DNA from: Burkholderiaceae bacterium
Lineage (GTDB): Bacteria > Pseudomonadota > Gammaproteobacteria > Burkholderiales > Burkholderiaceae_C
Assembly: GCA_017856435.1 (NCBI GenBank)
Contig: JAFMFB010000016.1
Location: 1 to 47,614, forward strand
Length of the DNA: 47,614 nucleotides
Direction of reading: 5' to 3'
A program made the position numbers and the translations under genes. The notes under the pieces were generated by a model. The model was given only the letters and a program-made list of their open reading frames with translations, ran no database searches and was not told the DNA's origin. Of the stretch, positions 8,921 through 17,370 are shown piece after piece (positions within the stretch are counted from its first letter, which is position 1; every line of letters begins with the position of its first letter).

Positions 8921-10362
8921 CGCGCTAGGGTTTGCTCCCTTGCCGTGGCATGATCGATCACGGGTGCGGGGTAATTCTGACCAAGCTGCACACCCGCCAT
9001 GGCCAGCAAGGCCGGGGCTGCCAGCCAGGGGGCATGCAGGGCTTTTGCCGGGAGTTTGGCCAACTGCGGCAGGTAGCGGACGATGAACCGGCCCTCCGGG
9101 TCAAATTTTTCGCTCTGACTGATTGGATTGAAGATGCGAAACCAGGGCTGGGCATCACAGCCCGATGAGGCCACCCATTGCCAGCCGCCGTTGTTGGCTG
9201 ACAGGTCAAAGTCGTTGAGTTTTTCGGCGAAGTACCGCTCGCCCCAGCGCCAGTCGATGCCCAGGTCCTTGACCAGAAAACTGGCGCTGACCATGCGCAG
9301 GCGGTTGTGCATGTAACCGGTCTGATTGAGCTGGAGCATGGCGGCATCCACCAGGGGGTAACCGGTTTTTCCGTCGCACCAGGCCTGGAAATTTGCCCGA
9401 GCAGCTGGGCCTTGTTCCCAGCCAATGGCATCGTATTCCGGGCGAAAGCTTCCGGTAGCGACATGGGGGAAATTGGCCAGCAGCTGAAAATAGAACTCCC
9501 GCCAGATCAACTCTCCCAGCCAGGTCTCTGCGCCACGGCTGCCAGCGGCCATGCGCTGCATGGCCAAGGTAGCCAGGCGTCGAATCGAGACCGTGCCAAA
9601 GCGCAGGTGAACGCTCAGATAACTTGGCCCTTTATGAGCGGGATAGTCGCGCCGCTCATGGTACTCATCCATGCGCTCAAAAAAATCAGCCACCAGTTTG
9701 CGCGCACCACGCTCCCCGGTAGGAATTTTCAGCTGGGAAAGATTGGTGGGTTCAAAGCCAATTTGTTGCAGGCTGGGGACTTCCATTTGCCAACCTTTGG
9801 GGCGTGGGGCCAAGGCCTTGGCGTGGGGTTTGGGATCGTGTTCTCTCAGCAGAGCTTCATCCACGCGGGCGAGCCAGGCTCTTTTGTAAGGGGTGAAGAC
9901 GGTATAAGGCTTGCCACTCTGGGTCAGGATCTCTCTTTTTTCAAATACCACATGGTCCTTGCAGGTATGCATGGCTCGCCCGTCAGCGGCCAGCGCCTTT
10001 GCAACGCTGAGGTCGCGAGCGATTGCCTGGGGCTCGTAATCATGCGCGGCAAAAACCGCCTGCACGCCCAGCTCGCGCGCCAGTTCCGGTACTAGTTCGG
10101 TGCTTGGCCCATGGGCAACGATCAGCCCGGCTTGCTCATGACCGGCCAGTCGGCGCAGGCCGGTGTCAAGCTCAACTAGGGCTTCGCGGATGAACTCAAC
10201 CCGTCTGTCGGTGCGGGGCAGGGGATCCAGTATGGCGCGGTCAAGCACAAACAGGCAGTACACCTGCTCGCATTGCTTGAGAGCGGCACACAGGGCAGGC
10301 TGGTCGCTCAGGCGCAAGTCGCGCCTGAACCAGACCAGACCGGAAACATAGGGTTTTGTCAT
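8893..10362 (-). CDS. phrB: Deoxyribodipyrimidine photolyase (CPD class I)
   Basis: A 489-residue light-driven repair enzyme for cyclobutane pyrimidine dimers, or a close cryptochrome-type relative. The N-terminal antenna-binding Rossmann domain starts GLVWFRRDLRLSDQPAL. The C-terminal FAD domain carries SYLSVHLRFGTVSIR, WLGELIWREFYFQLL, GYPLVDAAMLQLNQTGYMHN, RLRMVSASFLVKDLGIDWR and DFDLSANNGGWQWVASSGCD, including the tryptophans expected for electron transfer and dimer binding. Length is standard. The start lies 21 bases from divergent yqgE, so the two promoters must overlap each other or the coding regions. Confidence 0.97.
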   Translation of the reverse strand: MTKPYVSGLVWFRRDLRLSDQPALCAALKQCEQVYCLFVLDRAILDPLPRTDRRVEFIREALVELDTGLRRLAGHEQAGLIVAHGPSTELVPELARELGVQAVFAAHDYEPQAIARDLSVAKALAADGRAMHTCKDHVVFEKREILTQSGKPYTVFTPYKRAWLARVDEALLREHDPKPHAKALAPRPKGWQMEVPSLQQIGFEPTNLSQLKIPTGERGARKLVADFFERMDEYHERRDYPAHKGPSYLSVHLRFGTVSIRRLATLAMQRMAAGSRGAETWLGELIWREFYFQLLANFPHVATGSFRPEYDAIGWEQGPAARANFQAWCDGKTGYPLVDAAMLQLNQTGYMHNRLRMVSASFLVKDLGIDWRWGERYFAEKLNDFDLSANNGGWQWVASSGCDAQPWFRIFNPISQSEKFDPEGRFIVRYLPQLAKLPAKALHAPWLAAPALLAMAGVQLGQNYPAPVIDHATAREQTLARYAVVRTKS

Positions 10363-10383
10363 GATCGCCGGTAGAATGATGCC

Positions 10384-10983
10384 ATGTCCGATGATTCTGC
10401 CTCCATAAACCTAACGAATCATTTTCTGATTGCGATGCCCGGGCTGGAAGATGCAAACTTTTCCAAAAGCGTGGTCTATGTGTGTGAGCATAACGAGCGG
10501 GGAGCGCTTGGCCTGGTCATCAACAAGCCAAGCGACATCAACCTGGAAAAACTCTTCGACAAGGTCGACCTCAGACTCGGCCGTGCGGATTTGCTCCAGG
10601 CGCCGGTATTTCAGGGCGGGCCGGTGCAAACTGACCGTGGTTTTGTTCTGCATGACCCGGTTCAGTCGCCTGATCCTGAAGCCAAGGAGCCGGTTTACTC
10701 CTCCAGCATCATGGTTCCGGAAGGGCTGACCATGACAACGTCGCGCGATGTCCTGGAAGCACTCTCCTCGGGAGCCGGCCCGCGCCGGGTTCTGGTATCC
10801 CTGGGCTACTCGGCCTGGGGCGAGGGGCAATTGGAATCCGAGCTGGGAGAAAACAGTTGGCTGACTGTGCCGGCTGATGAGGCGGTGATCTTCGATACTC
10901 CGATTGAGCAACGTTATGACCGCGCACTGGCCCTGCTGGGGCTGCAGACATGGATGTTGCAACCCGAAGCGGGGCATGCATGA
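10384..10983 (+). CDS. yqgE: YqgE/AlgH family protein (UPF0301)
   Basis: A 199-residue protein of the UPF0301 family. Family motifs: LTNHFLIAMPGL, FSKSVVYVCEHNERGALGLV, INKPSDINLEKLF, VFQGGPVQTDRGFVLH and SLGYSAWGEGQLESEL. The biochemical role is not established; in Pseudomonas the homologue AlgH was linked to alginate regulation. It heads the yqgE-yqgF-pyrR-pyrB-pyrC'-plsC chain. Its stop overlaps the yqgF ATG (ATGA). Confidence 0.96.
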   Translation: MSDDSASINLTNHFLIAMPGLEDANFSKSVVYVCEHNERGALGLVINKPSDINLEKLFDKVDLRLGRADLLQAPVFQGGPVQTDRGFVLHDPVQSPDPEAKEPVYSSSIMVPEGLTMTTSRDVLEALSSGAGPRRVLVSLGYSAWGEGQLESELGENSWLTVPADEAVIFDTPIEQRYDRALALLGLQTWMLQPEAGHA

Positions 10984-11399
10984 GCCTGGTGCTTGTGCAG
11001 GCTGAGGTCCCTATCGGCGAAAACACTTTTCTGGCGTTTGACTTCGGACTCAAGCGAACCGGTGTGGCGGTTGGCAACCGGCTCACTCGTCTGGCTCAGC
11101 CGCAGCGAACCATTCAGGCTGAAGGGGATGGCCGTTTCAAAGAGATTGCCAGTTATCTGCAGTCCTGGCAGCCCGACGCGCTGGTCGTTGGCGTGCCTTT
11201 TTATCCCGATGGCGCTGCCCATGAAAACACACGCCGAGCCCAGAAGTTTGCGCGTCAGTTACGGGGGCGTTTTGGCTTGCCGGTTTATGAGGTCGATGAG
11301 CGCTACAGCACCACCGAAGCGCTTGCCAACGGAGCCAGTGATGCTGATGCAGCGTCAGCCTGCATCATCCTGGAACAATTTTTGAGGAATCTGCCATGA
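10980..11399 (+). CDS. yqgF: Putative pre-16S rRNA nuclease / Holliday junction resolvase-like YqgF
   Basis: A 139-residue RNase H-fold protein, thought to process the 5' end of 16S rRNA. Motifs: FLAFDFGLKRTGVAVGN with the first catalytic Asp, LVVGVPFYPDG, FGLPVYEVDERYSTTEA and a terminal acidic pair region DADAASACIILEQFL. The start is the ATG overlapping the yqgE stop; an in-frame ATG 30 bases earlier lies deep in yqgE and adds non-conserved residues. It ends in an ATGA overlap with pyrR. Also named ruvX in some annotations. Confidence 0.95.
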   Translation: MSLVLVQAEVPIGENTFLAFDFGLKRTGVAVGNRLTRLAQPQRTIQAEGDGRFKEIASYLQSWQPDALVVGVPFYPDGAAHENTRRAQKFARQLRGRFGLPVYEVDERYSTTEALANGASDADAASACIILEQFLRNLP

Positions 11400-11923
11400 C
11401 CAGCAAGAGCAAAGCGGGCCAGCCGCCTGGCGCCCTGTTCCTGGATGCCGAGGCGCTCTACAAGGAGTTGCTCAGGGGTGTGCAGGCCATGGCCATTCCG
11501 GCAGCCCATCTGGTGGGAATAACCTCCGGGGGTGCCTGGCTGGCCGAACGATTGCAGGTGGATTTGGGACTGCCCGGTGAGCCGGGTGTGATCTCCTCAA
11601 CCCTGCATCGTGATGACTTCGCGCAGCGCGGCCTGAGTGACGGGGGTCAGACCCGGCTTCCTTTCGAGGTGAGCGGCTCGCACATCATTCTGCTCGATGA
11701 TGTTCTGTTTACCGGCCGGACCATCCGTGCGGTGCTCAATGAGTTGTTTGATTACGGACGACCTGAACGCGTTCAGCTGGCGGTGTTGGTGGACCGGGGC
11801 GGGCGAGAGTTACCCATCCAGGCTGATTTTGCAGCAGCCCGCGTGGCCTTGCCGCCATCGCAGTTGCTGGCGCTGGCGCGCAGTGCGCAGGGTGCATTCA
11901 GTTTTGAGGTGGAGAAAGCCTGA
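11396..11923 (+). CDS. pyrR: PyrR-type bifunctional uracil phosphoribosyltransferase / pyr regulator
   Basis: A 175-residue type I phosphoribosyltransferase. The PRPP loop is unmistakable: [19 protein letters not shown], and the N-terminal half has [26 protein letters not shown] and [15 protein letters not shown] complete the PyrR signature. In Gram-positives PyrR binds the pyr mRNA leader and causes attenuation; in proteobacteria the copy next to pyrB is mainly thought to salvage uracil. No PyrR-binding leader is apparent here, since the gene is buried in an operon. It overlaps both neighbours. Confidence 0.94.
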   Translation: MTSKSKAGQPPGALFLDAEALYKELLRGVQAMAIPAAHLVGITSGGAWLAERLQVDLGLPGEPGVISSTLHRDDFAQRGLSDGGQTRLPFEVSGSHIILLDDVLFTGRTIRAVLNELFDYGRPERVQLAVLVDRGGRELPIQADFAAARVALPPSQLLALARSAQGAFSFEVEKA

Positions 11924-12885
11924 TGCTCTACAAACGCAATCCGCAGCTCAACAAGAATGGTGAGTTGATTCATTTGTTGTCCACCGAGGGCTTGCCCAAG
12001 GACATCCTGTTGCAGATTTTGGACACCGCCAGCAATTTTGTCAGCGTCAATGACCGCGAAGTGAAAAAGGTCCCACTGCTGCGCGGCAAAAGCGTTTTCA
12101 ACCTGTTCTTTGAAAACTCCACCCGAACCCGAACCACCTTCGAAATTGCCGCTAAGCGCTTGTCGGCCGATGTCATCAACTTGGACATTTCGCGCTCTTC
12201 AACGGCCAAGGGCGAGACCCTGCTCGATACCATTGCCAACCTGAGTGCCATGGCCGCTGACCTGTTTGTGGTGCGCCACAGCGAGTCCGGCGCACCTTAT
12301 CTGATAGCGCAACATGTGGCACCTCATGTGCATGTGATCAATGCGGGTGATGGGCGCCATGCGCACCCGACCCAGGGCCTGCTGGACATGTACACCATCC
12401 GTCATTTCAAGAAAGACTTTGCCAATCTGACGGTGGCCATCGTCGGTGATGTCCTGCATTCGCGGGTGGCACGCTCCGACATCCACGCCCTGACCACGCT
12501 GGGTTGTGCTGAGGTGCGGGTGGTCGGGCCCAAGACCTTGGTACCAGGTGACATGGCGCCCATGGGGGTGCGCGTCTGTCACTCGCTGGAAGAAGGAATC
12601 CGGGGCTGTGATGTCATCATCATGTTGCGCCTTCAAAACGAGCGCATGAGTGGCGCCCTCTTGCCATCGAGCCAGGAGTTTTTCAAGAGTTTCGGCTTGA
12701 CCCCGGAAAAGCTGGCGCTGGCCAAGGGTGACGCGATCGTGATGCATCCCGGTCCGATCAACCGCGGTGTGGAAATTGATTCGGCGGTGGTCGATGGGAA
12801 CCAGAGTGTCATCCTGCCGCAAGTGACCTTCGGCATCGCAGTGCGCATGGCGGTGATGAGCATCGTGGCGGGGAACGAAGCATGA
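11923..12885 (+). CDS. pyrB: Aspartate carbamoyltransferase catalytic subunit
   Basis: A 320-residue enzyme condensing carbamoyl phosphate with aspartate. Carbamoyl phosphate site: [19 protein letters not shown]; then [45 protein letters not shown] and [14 protein letters not shown]. The start codon overlaps the pyrR stop by one base (TGATG) and the stop overlaps pyrC' by four. No pyrI is present. As in Pseudomonas, the enzyme is expected to form a dodecamer with the inactive dihydroorotase homologue encoded next. Confidence 0.98.
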   Translation: MLYKRNPQLNKNGELIHLLSTEGLPKDILLQILDTASNFVSVNDREVKKVPLLRGKSVFNLFFENSTRTRTTFEIAAKRLSADVINLDISRSSTAKGETLLDTIANLSAMAADLFVVRHSESGAPYLIAQHVAPHVHVINAGDGRHAHPTQGLLDMYTIRHFKKDFANLTVAIVGDVLHSRVARSDIHALTTLGCAEVRVVGPKTLVPGDMAPMGVRVCHSLEEGIRGCDVIIMLRLQNERMSGALLPSSQEFFKSFGLTPEKLALAKGDAIVMHPGPINRGVEIDSAVVDGNQSVILPQVTFGIAVRMAVMSIVAGNEA

Positions 12886-14180
12886 AACTGTTGATCAGAG
12901 GTGGCCGAGTCGTTGACCCGGCCCGTAATTTTGATGAGATTGCAGATGTGGCGGTGGCGGCCGGGCGCATTGTCGCTATCGGACAGGTACCGAAGGACTT
13001 TGCCCCGAATCGATCGATCGATGCCAAGGGCTGTGTGGTTGCCCCCGGTCTGGTTGACCTGGCCGCCCGCTTGCGCGAGCCCGGCCATGAACATGAAGGC
13101 ATGCTGGAGTCTGAACTGGCCGCCGCTGTCGCGGGCGGGATCACCAGCCTGGTCTGTATGCCCGATACGGATCCGGTGCTCGATGAAGCGGGCTTGGTCG
13201 AAATGCTCAGGCAGCGCGCAGAAAAATTGCACCAGTCACGTCTGTTGCCGCTGGGGGCATTGACCCGCGGCCTCAAGGGCGAGGTTCTCACTGAGATGGT
13301 GCAACTCTCGGAGTCAGGGTGTGTTGGTTTTAGCCAGGCTGAGATTCCGCTGGTCAATACCCAGGTTTTGCAGCGTGCCATGCAGTACGCCAGCACTTTT
13401 GGGTTGTCGGTCTGGCTGCGCCCGCAGGACTATCACCTGGGTCGTGGAGTGGCCGCCAGCGGTCCCCTGGCCACCCGCCTGGGACTGGCCGGTGTGCCGG
13501 TGGCGGCAGAAACAATTGCTATGCACACCATTTTTGAATTGATGCGTGTTACCAAGTCCCGGGTGCACCTGTGCCGCATCAGTAGCGCAGCCGGTATTGA
13601 GCTGGTGCGTCGGGCCAAGGATGAGGGCCTGCCCGTCACCTGTGATATCAGTATCAATTCCTTGCACCTCACCGACCTGGATATCGGCTATTTTGATACC
13701 CGCATGCGGCTGCAGCCCCCTCTGCGCCAACAGAAGGACCGAGATGCGCTGCGTGAGGCCCTGGAAGATGGCACCATTGATGCGCTGGTTTCAGACCACT
13801 GCCCGGTGGATGAGGACGCCAAGAACCTCCCCTTTGCCGAAAGTGAGCCCGGTGCCACCGGCCTGGAACTCCTGTTGAGTCTGGCTCTCAAGTGGGGGCA
13901 GGAGAGTGGGGCTGGCCTGGTGCGGGCGCTATCGGTGGTGACCAGTGAACCAGCACGTGTATTGGGTGATTCTCTGGGTAGCCTGCGCGCCAGCGCGGGT
14001 CAGTTGGTGGTGGGGGGTGTGGCAGACCTTTGCGTCTTCGATCCCGCGGCGGAATGGACGGTTCAGCCTCAGGCCCTGATCAGTCAGGGTCGGCACACCC
14101 CATTTGCGGGTTATGAGTTGCCTGGCCGAGTGCGTCATACCTTCGTCAATGGTCAGCTCGCATTCCAGGCAGCCGAATAG
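12882..14180 (+). CDS. pyrX: Dihydroorotase-like protein PyrC' (PyrX), predicted catalytically inactive
   Basis: A 432-residue amidohydrolase-fold protein starting [16 protein letters not shown]. The usual metal motif PGLIDxHxHLREPG reads [14 protein letters not shown], so both histidines of HxH are lost (Ala and Arg). The later ligand region reads [11 protein letters not shown] where HxxH-type HISS is expected, giving Arg for His, and the carboxylated-lysine/His area reads [22 protein letters not shown] keeps the Asp but is altered. This is the pattern of the non-catalytic PyrC' of Pseudomonas, needed to assemble aspartate carbamoyltransferase. A true dihydroorotase must be elsewhere in the genome. 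Confidence 0.93.
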   Translation: MKLLIRGGRVVDPARNFDEIADVAVAAGRIVAIGQVPKDFAPNRSIDAKGCVVAPGLVDLAARLREPGHEHEGMLESELAAAVAGGITSLVCMPDTDPVLDEAGLVEMLRQRAEKLHQSRLLPLGALTRGLKGEVLTEMVQLSESGCVGFSQAEIPLVNTQVLQRAMQYASTFGLSVWLRPQDYHLGRGVAASGPLATRLGLAGVPVAAETIAMHTIFELMRVTKSRVHLCRISSAAGIELVRRAKDEGLPVTCDISINSLHLTDLDIGYFDTRMRLQPPLRQQKDRDALREALEDGTIDALVSDHCPVDEDAKNLPFAESEPGATGLELLLSLALKWGQESGAGLVRALSVVTSEPARVLGDSLGSLRASAGQLVVGGVADLCVFDPAAEWTVQPQALISQGRHTPFAGYELPGRVRHTFVNGQLAFQAAE

Positions 14181-14973
14181 GCAGAACAGACCGGTACCAT
14201 CCTGGCGAGCCGTCTGGCGTTTGCTGTTGGCGCTGCTGCATCTGCTACGGGGAATGCTGACCATTGCCCTGGTCTTTCCCCGACTGTCCCAGGAACAGCG
14301 TGAGTTGAGGGTGCAGGATTGGTCGGCCCGACTGCTGGCCTGTTTGGGTATTGAACTAGTGGTGCAAGGTCCGGCGCAAGTACAAGGGCCGCTGCTGCTG
14401 GTGGCCAACCACCTGTCCTGGCTGGACATAACGGCCTTGCATGCCGCACGCTACTGTCGTTTTGTTTCCAAGGCTGATGTGGCGCGCTGGCCATTGATCG
14501 GCAAATTGGCTTCTGGGGTGGGCACGCTCTTCATTGAACGTTCTGTCAGGCGAGATGCCTTGCGGGTGGTCCGTCATATGGCCGACAGCCTCAAGGCTGG
14601 CCAGGTGCTGGCAGTATTTCCTGAGGGTACCACCGGTGATGGGGAACAGCTGTTGCCATTTCATGCCAACTTGCTGCAGTCAGCTATTTCGGCCAGCGCC
14701 CCGGTACAACCTGTTGCCTTGCATTACATGGACCGTCCAAGCGGCGCACGCAGCAAGGCACCAAGTTATGTAGGAGGAGAAACCCTGCTGGCTTCAATTT
14801 GGCGCACGGTGCGCGACCCAGGGGTAGTGGCCATTGTTCGGTTTGGAGAACCTCAATCCGCCGCGGGCAAGGAACGTCGGTCCTGGGCGGTCGAACTGAA
14901 GACCAGCATTGCAAGCTTGATCGAAGATGCTAGTCAGTCCAAGGTCAAGCACAGATCCGGACTTCTTGAGTAA
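14149..14973 (+). CDS. plsC: 1-acyl-sn-glycerol-3-phosphate acyltransferase family protein
   Basis: A 274-residue lysophospholipid acyltransferase-like protein. A hydrophobic N-terminal segment (WRLLLALLHLLRGMLTIALV) should anchor it to the inner membrane. The catalytic NHLSWLD (HX4D) and the FPEGTTGDG acceptor motif are intact, with the FVSKADVARWPLIGKL block between. It is expected to make phosphatidic acid or remodel phospholipids or ornithine lipids. The chosen ATG (MVSSHSRQ) overlaps the pyrC' end by 32 bases; a start at 14104 is possible but reads through pyrC'. It is the last gene of the chain. Confidence 0.9.
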   Translation: MVSSHSRQPNRQNRPVPSWRAVWRLLLALLHLLRGMLTIALVFPRLSQEQRELRVQDWSARLLACLGIELVVQGPAQVQGPLLLVANHLSWLDITALHAARYCRFVSKADVARWPLIGKLASGVGTLFIERSVRRDALRVVRHMADSLKAGQVLAVFPEGTTGDGEQLLPFHANLLQSAISASAPVQPVALHYMDRPSGARSKAPSYVGGETLLASIWRTVRDPGVVAIVRFGEPQSAAGKERRSWAVELKTSIASLIEDASQSKVKHRSGLLE

Positions 14974-14989
14974 ACCGGATTTAAAGACT

Positions 14990-15012
14990 GCTGATGGCCT
15001 TGCACCATCAGC
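14990..15012. terminator. Hairpin after plsC
   Basis: GCTGATGG, a 7-base loop, then CCATCAGC, 17 bases after the plsC stop. The 8-bp stem lacks a T-run on the plus strand, so it may be a Rho-dependent or processing hairpin rather than a strong intrinsic terminator. Confidence 0.4.
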
Positions 15013-15035
15013 GTCACTGACAACCCGCCAATATG

Positions 15036-15068
15036 GGAAAAAGCCAAGCGGTCTTGCGACGGCTTGGC
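15036..15068 (-). terminator. Intrinsic terminator of the DsrE-family gene
   Basis: Read on the minus strand, GCCAAGC, a 12-base loop and GCTTGGC followed by TTTTTC, starting about 15 bases after the gene's stop. This is a standard Rho-independent terminator. Confidence 0.75.
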
Positions 15069-15083
15069 CTGGGCTTGCGCAGC

Positions 15084-15518
15084 TTAGGGTTTCAGATAGA
15101 CATAGCCTTCTCGTGATTGCAGGCGCGCTACTTCAGCAACACCTGAGGGCACGATCTTGGCTTCCATCACCACCTGGTTCTTGTCGATTTTTCTCGATAC
15201 CAGGGTGTTATTGCAGACCCGAAAGTCAACCCCTTTGGCGACCAGATCGGCAATCGTTCCACTGAAAGAATTGCCTTTGCTGTCCTTAGCATCTTGCAAC
15301 AGAAAATCGATGCCACGGCTGTGGGTCGTCACCACGATTTTTGCCGTCGGATCAGCATTCAGATGATTGCGAATGTTGTTGAGAATGGGCGGGACGGTGT
15401 TGGCGTCCGTGTTGATGTGGTACACGGCCTTGACGGGCTGTTGCTCAGTCGTGGCGCATCCCGAGAGACCGCCTGCAACAAGTGCTGCCAGCCCAAGCGT
15501 GGTAATAAATTTCATCAT
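15084..15518 (-). CDS. DsrE-family periplasmic lipoprotein
   Basis: A 144-residue protein with a lipoprotein signal (hydrophobic run then LSGC; lipid cysteine C21) and a DsrE/YchN-like domain: KAVYHINTDAN, PPILNNIRNHL, KIVVTTHSRGIDFLL and VDFRVCNNTL. C102 sits where DsrE proteins carry the sulfur-binding cysteine. Most DsrE proteins are cytoplasmic sulfur carriers; this one should be lipid-anchored outside the cytoplasm. It lies downstream of the flavocytochrome c genes, so a role in binding or relaying periplasmic sulfane sulfur is a reasonable inference. AAGGAG stands 6 bases before the first of two adjacent ATGs. Confidence 0.88.
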   Translation of the reverse strand: MMKFITTLGLAALVAGGLSGCATTEQQPVKAVYHINTDANTVPPILNNIRNHLNADPTAKIVVTTHSRGIDFLLQDAKDSKGNSFSGTIADLVAKGVDFRVCNNTLVSRKIDKNQVVMEAKIVPSGVAEVARLQSREGYVYLKP

Positions 15519-15530
15519 CGATATCTCCTT

Positions 15531-15568
15531 GAAAAAAACAGGTTTATCGGTGGGGCCGGTAAACCTGT
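15531..15568 (-). terminator. Terminator-like hairpin between fccB and the DsrE gene
   Basis: On the minus strand ACAGGTTTA, a 13-base loop, TAAACCTGT, then six more T. The T-run ends only about eight bases before the AAGGAG of the DsrE gene. It either ends the fccAB transcript with partial read-through or works as an attenuator or mRNA-stabilising hairpin. Confidence 0.7.
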
Positions 15569-15613
15569 GGTCATTGTGCAGACAAAATGCCAGCCATGCA
15601 AATGGCTTAGTAC

Positions 15614-16882
15614 TTAGAGCAATGAATCAGCCCAGATGTTTTTTGCCCAGTTGTTGGCATACACACCTTCTAACTCGGTTGGGCCAGGCGATACGCCACC
15701 GGCACCCTTGACCGGGATAAAGTTTTTCTGGTCGGCTTCATAGCGATGCACCGAGGCCACATGGACCACCAACTTGTCATTGACAAAGCTGTAGCAGGTG
15801 TTGGTCAGCATGGGCTGAGGGTTGACCGGCAAACCAGAAAGTTGGGCCACGACCGCCGCAGCAACCACCTTGCCATGCGAGTTGGCCATGTGGCCGGATT
15901 TGGGCATGCCAGGTGAAGACAGCACTGAGTCGCCAATGACATGGACATCACGAGCCACAGTGGACTCAAAGGTCAGGTAGTTCACATTGCACCAGCGCTT
16001 GTTCACATTAGCCAGGCCGGACTCCATGGCAATGCCGCCGGCACTCATGCTGGGTATCACATTGAGCACGCTGGCCTTGACATCGTCAGCGGTTTCAAAC
16101 TTGACGGTGTTGGTCTTGGCATCCACGGCAACCGCCTTGTGGTTTCCACGGAACTCCAGCATGCCCTGGTAGTTTGCCGCCCAGAACTTCTTGAACAAAG
16201 GCCCCTTGGAGGTGACGTCGGGGTTAGCGTCAAGGATCAGCACTTTCGAGCGAGGCTTGAACTTCTTGAAATAACTGGCCACCTGGCTGGCGCGCTCATA
16301 GGGTCCGGGCGGGCAGCGGTAGGGTGCCAGCGGTACCGCAATGGCAAATACGCCCCCATCGGGCATGGCCTCGAGTTGCTTTCGAAGTGCAACTGTTTCG
16401 GGTCCGGCTTTCCAGGCATGCAGAATCTGGCCCGAGGCGTTGGCAGCTTGCAAGCCTTCCACGCTGTTCCACATCATGTCGATGCCTGGCGAAACAATCA
16501 GCTTGTCATAGCCTATGGTGGAGCCACCGGCCAGAGTAACGGTCTTTTTGGCGGCATCGATTTTGGTGACACGATCTTTGGCGTGAATAACACCGTGCTT
16601 ACTGCGCAAGTTGTCGTAGGGCGTGGTGATGTCGCCCATGGATTTGTAGCCCCCCAGCACCAGATTGGAGATCGGGCAGGAAATAAAGCTGTCATTGGGC
16701 TCTACCAGCACCACATCGATCTGGTAGTTAGACATCATGCGGACATATTTGGCAGCGGTGGCGCCGCCGTAACCACCACCAATGACAACCACCTTGGCTT
16801 TGTCAGGAATGGTGGCACAACCTACCAGGCTTCCCAGAGAACCCAAGGCCAAAGAAGCCTGAACAAAACTGCGTCGTTTCAT
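15614..16882 (-). CDS. fccB: Flavocytochrome c sulfide dehydrogenase, flavoprotein subunit
   Basis: A 422-residue FAD protein oxidising sulfide in the periplasm and passing electrons to cytochrome c. N-terminal KRRSF is a Tat-type signal and is followed by SLVGC (C22), a good lipobox, so it may be a Tat-exported lipoprotein. FAD-binding VVVIGGGYGGATAAKYVR follows. The three FCSD cysteines are present: C69 in SFISCPISNL (flavin attachment site in Allochromatium), C190 in YRCPPGPYERASQ and C363 in NTCYSFV (redox disulfide). MPKSGHMANSHGKVVA and VHVIGDS complete the family pattern. It lies 15 bases after fccA. Strong match to FCSD rather than to sulfide:quinone reductase. Confidence 0.95.
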   Translation of the reverse strand: MKRRSFVQASLALGSLGSLVGCATIPDKAKVVVIGGGYGGATAAKYVRMMSNYQIDVVLVEPNDSFISCPISNLVLGGYKSMGDITTPYDNLRSKHGVIHAKDRVTKIDAAKKTVTLAGGSTIGYDKLIVSPGIDMMWNSVEGLQAANASGQILHAWKAGPETVALRKQLEAMPDGGVFAIAVPLAPYRCPPGPYERASQVASYFKKFKPRSKVLILDANPDVTSKGPLFKKFWAANYQGMLEFRGNHKAVAVDAKTNTVKFETADDVKASVLNVIPSMSAGGIAMESGLANVNKRWCNVNYLTFESTVARDVHVIGDSVLSSPGMPKSGHMANSHGKVVAAAVVAQLSGLPVNPQPMLTNTCYSFVNDKLVVHVASVHRYEADQKNFIPVKGAGGVSPGPTELEGVYANNWAKNIWADSLL

Positions 16883-16897
16883 ATCTGTTCTCCTGTA

Positions 16898-17215
16898 TCA
16901 GCGCTTGAGGGATGCGAAATAAGTTGCCAGGGTTTCAACCTGGGCATCGGTATAACCCTTGGCTAACTGGTGCATCACAGTTGCCGGTCGCGAGCCATTC
17001 TTGAAGGCCTCCATCTGCTTGATCAAATAGTCCTTGGGCGTGCCAGCCAGGGAGGGAATCGCAGACCCCGGAACTGCCTGCCCTTCGCTGCCATGACAGT
17101 TGGCGCATGTTGCGGCCAAGGCTCGGGCATTCAGCGCTGCCGCGTTCTGAGCAAAACCAGCCGAACTGGTCAAGGCCATTGCCAGCCCGATGGTCAAATA
17201 ATGTCTAATCTTCAC
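16898..17215 (-). CDS. fccA: Monohaem cytochrome c subunit of flavocytochrome c sulfide dehydrogenase
   Basis: A 105-residue class I cytochrome c. The start is the GTG preceded by AGGAGG at a 6-base spacing, which gives a clean Sec signal peptide (YLTIGLAMALTSSAGFAQN). Haem motif CANCH; the likely distal ligand Met is in ATVMHQLAKGYTDAQ. A single haem resembles the Chlorobium-type subunit rather than the dihaem Allochromatium one. It precedes fccB with 15 bases between, so the two form one translational unit. A longer in-frame start at 17293 would put 26 non-signal residues in front and is rejected. Confidence 0.93.
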   Translation of the reverse strand: MKIRHYLTIGLAMALTSSAGFAQNAAALNARALAATCANCHGSEGQAVPGSAIPSLAGTPKDYLIKQMEAFKNGSRPATVMHQLAKGYTDAQVETLATYFASLKR

Positions 17216-17289
17216 GTCCAGCCTCCTAAAATTCAATGTTGATAGCGATACAAAGGCCTTAGCCGTCAGACAAAACGGCATACCCATAA

Positions 17290-17340
17290 TCATCCTAACC
17301 TTTTGCTGCCCCCATTAGACCTAATGTTTACCCTAATAAG
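17290..17340. promoter_or_regulatory. Candidate operator between fccA and the divergent thioredoxin-fold gene
   Basis: CATTAG-AC-CTAATG (17313-17326) is an inverted repeat with 6-base arms. CCTAA recurs at 17294 (CCTAACC), 17320 (CCTAATG) and 17332 (CCTAATA). Repeated half-sites in a shared 155-base divergent promoter region suggest a dimeric repressor such as an ArsR-type sulfur sensor; the regulator is not in the window. Confidence 0.4.
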
Positions 17341-17370
17341 CCAGACCGATAAAACGATTTCATTTGCTTG

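Noticed and set aside
9307-10095. 262-codon plus-strand frame within phrB
   Set aside because: Antisense to an intact photolyase and without recognisable domains.
11396-11923. PyrR-controlled attenuator for the pyr genes
   Set aside because: The pyr genes overlap each other and upstream yqgF, leaving no leader for antiterminator structures.
15941-16966. 341-codon plus-strand frame opposite fccB
   Set aside because: Long only because fccB is GC-rich; the fccB frame has all family motifs.
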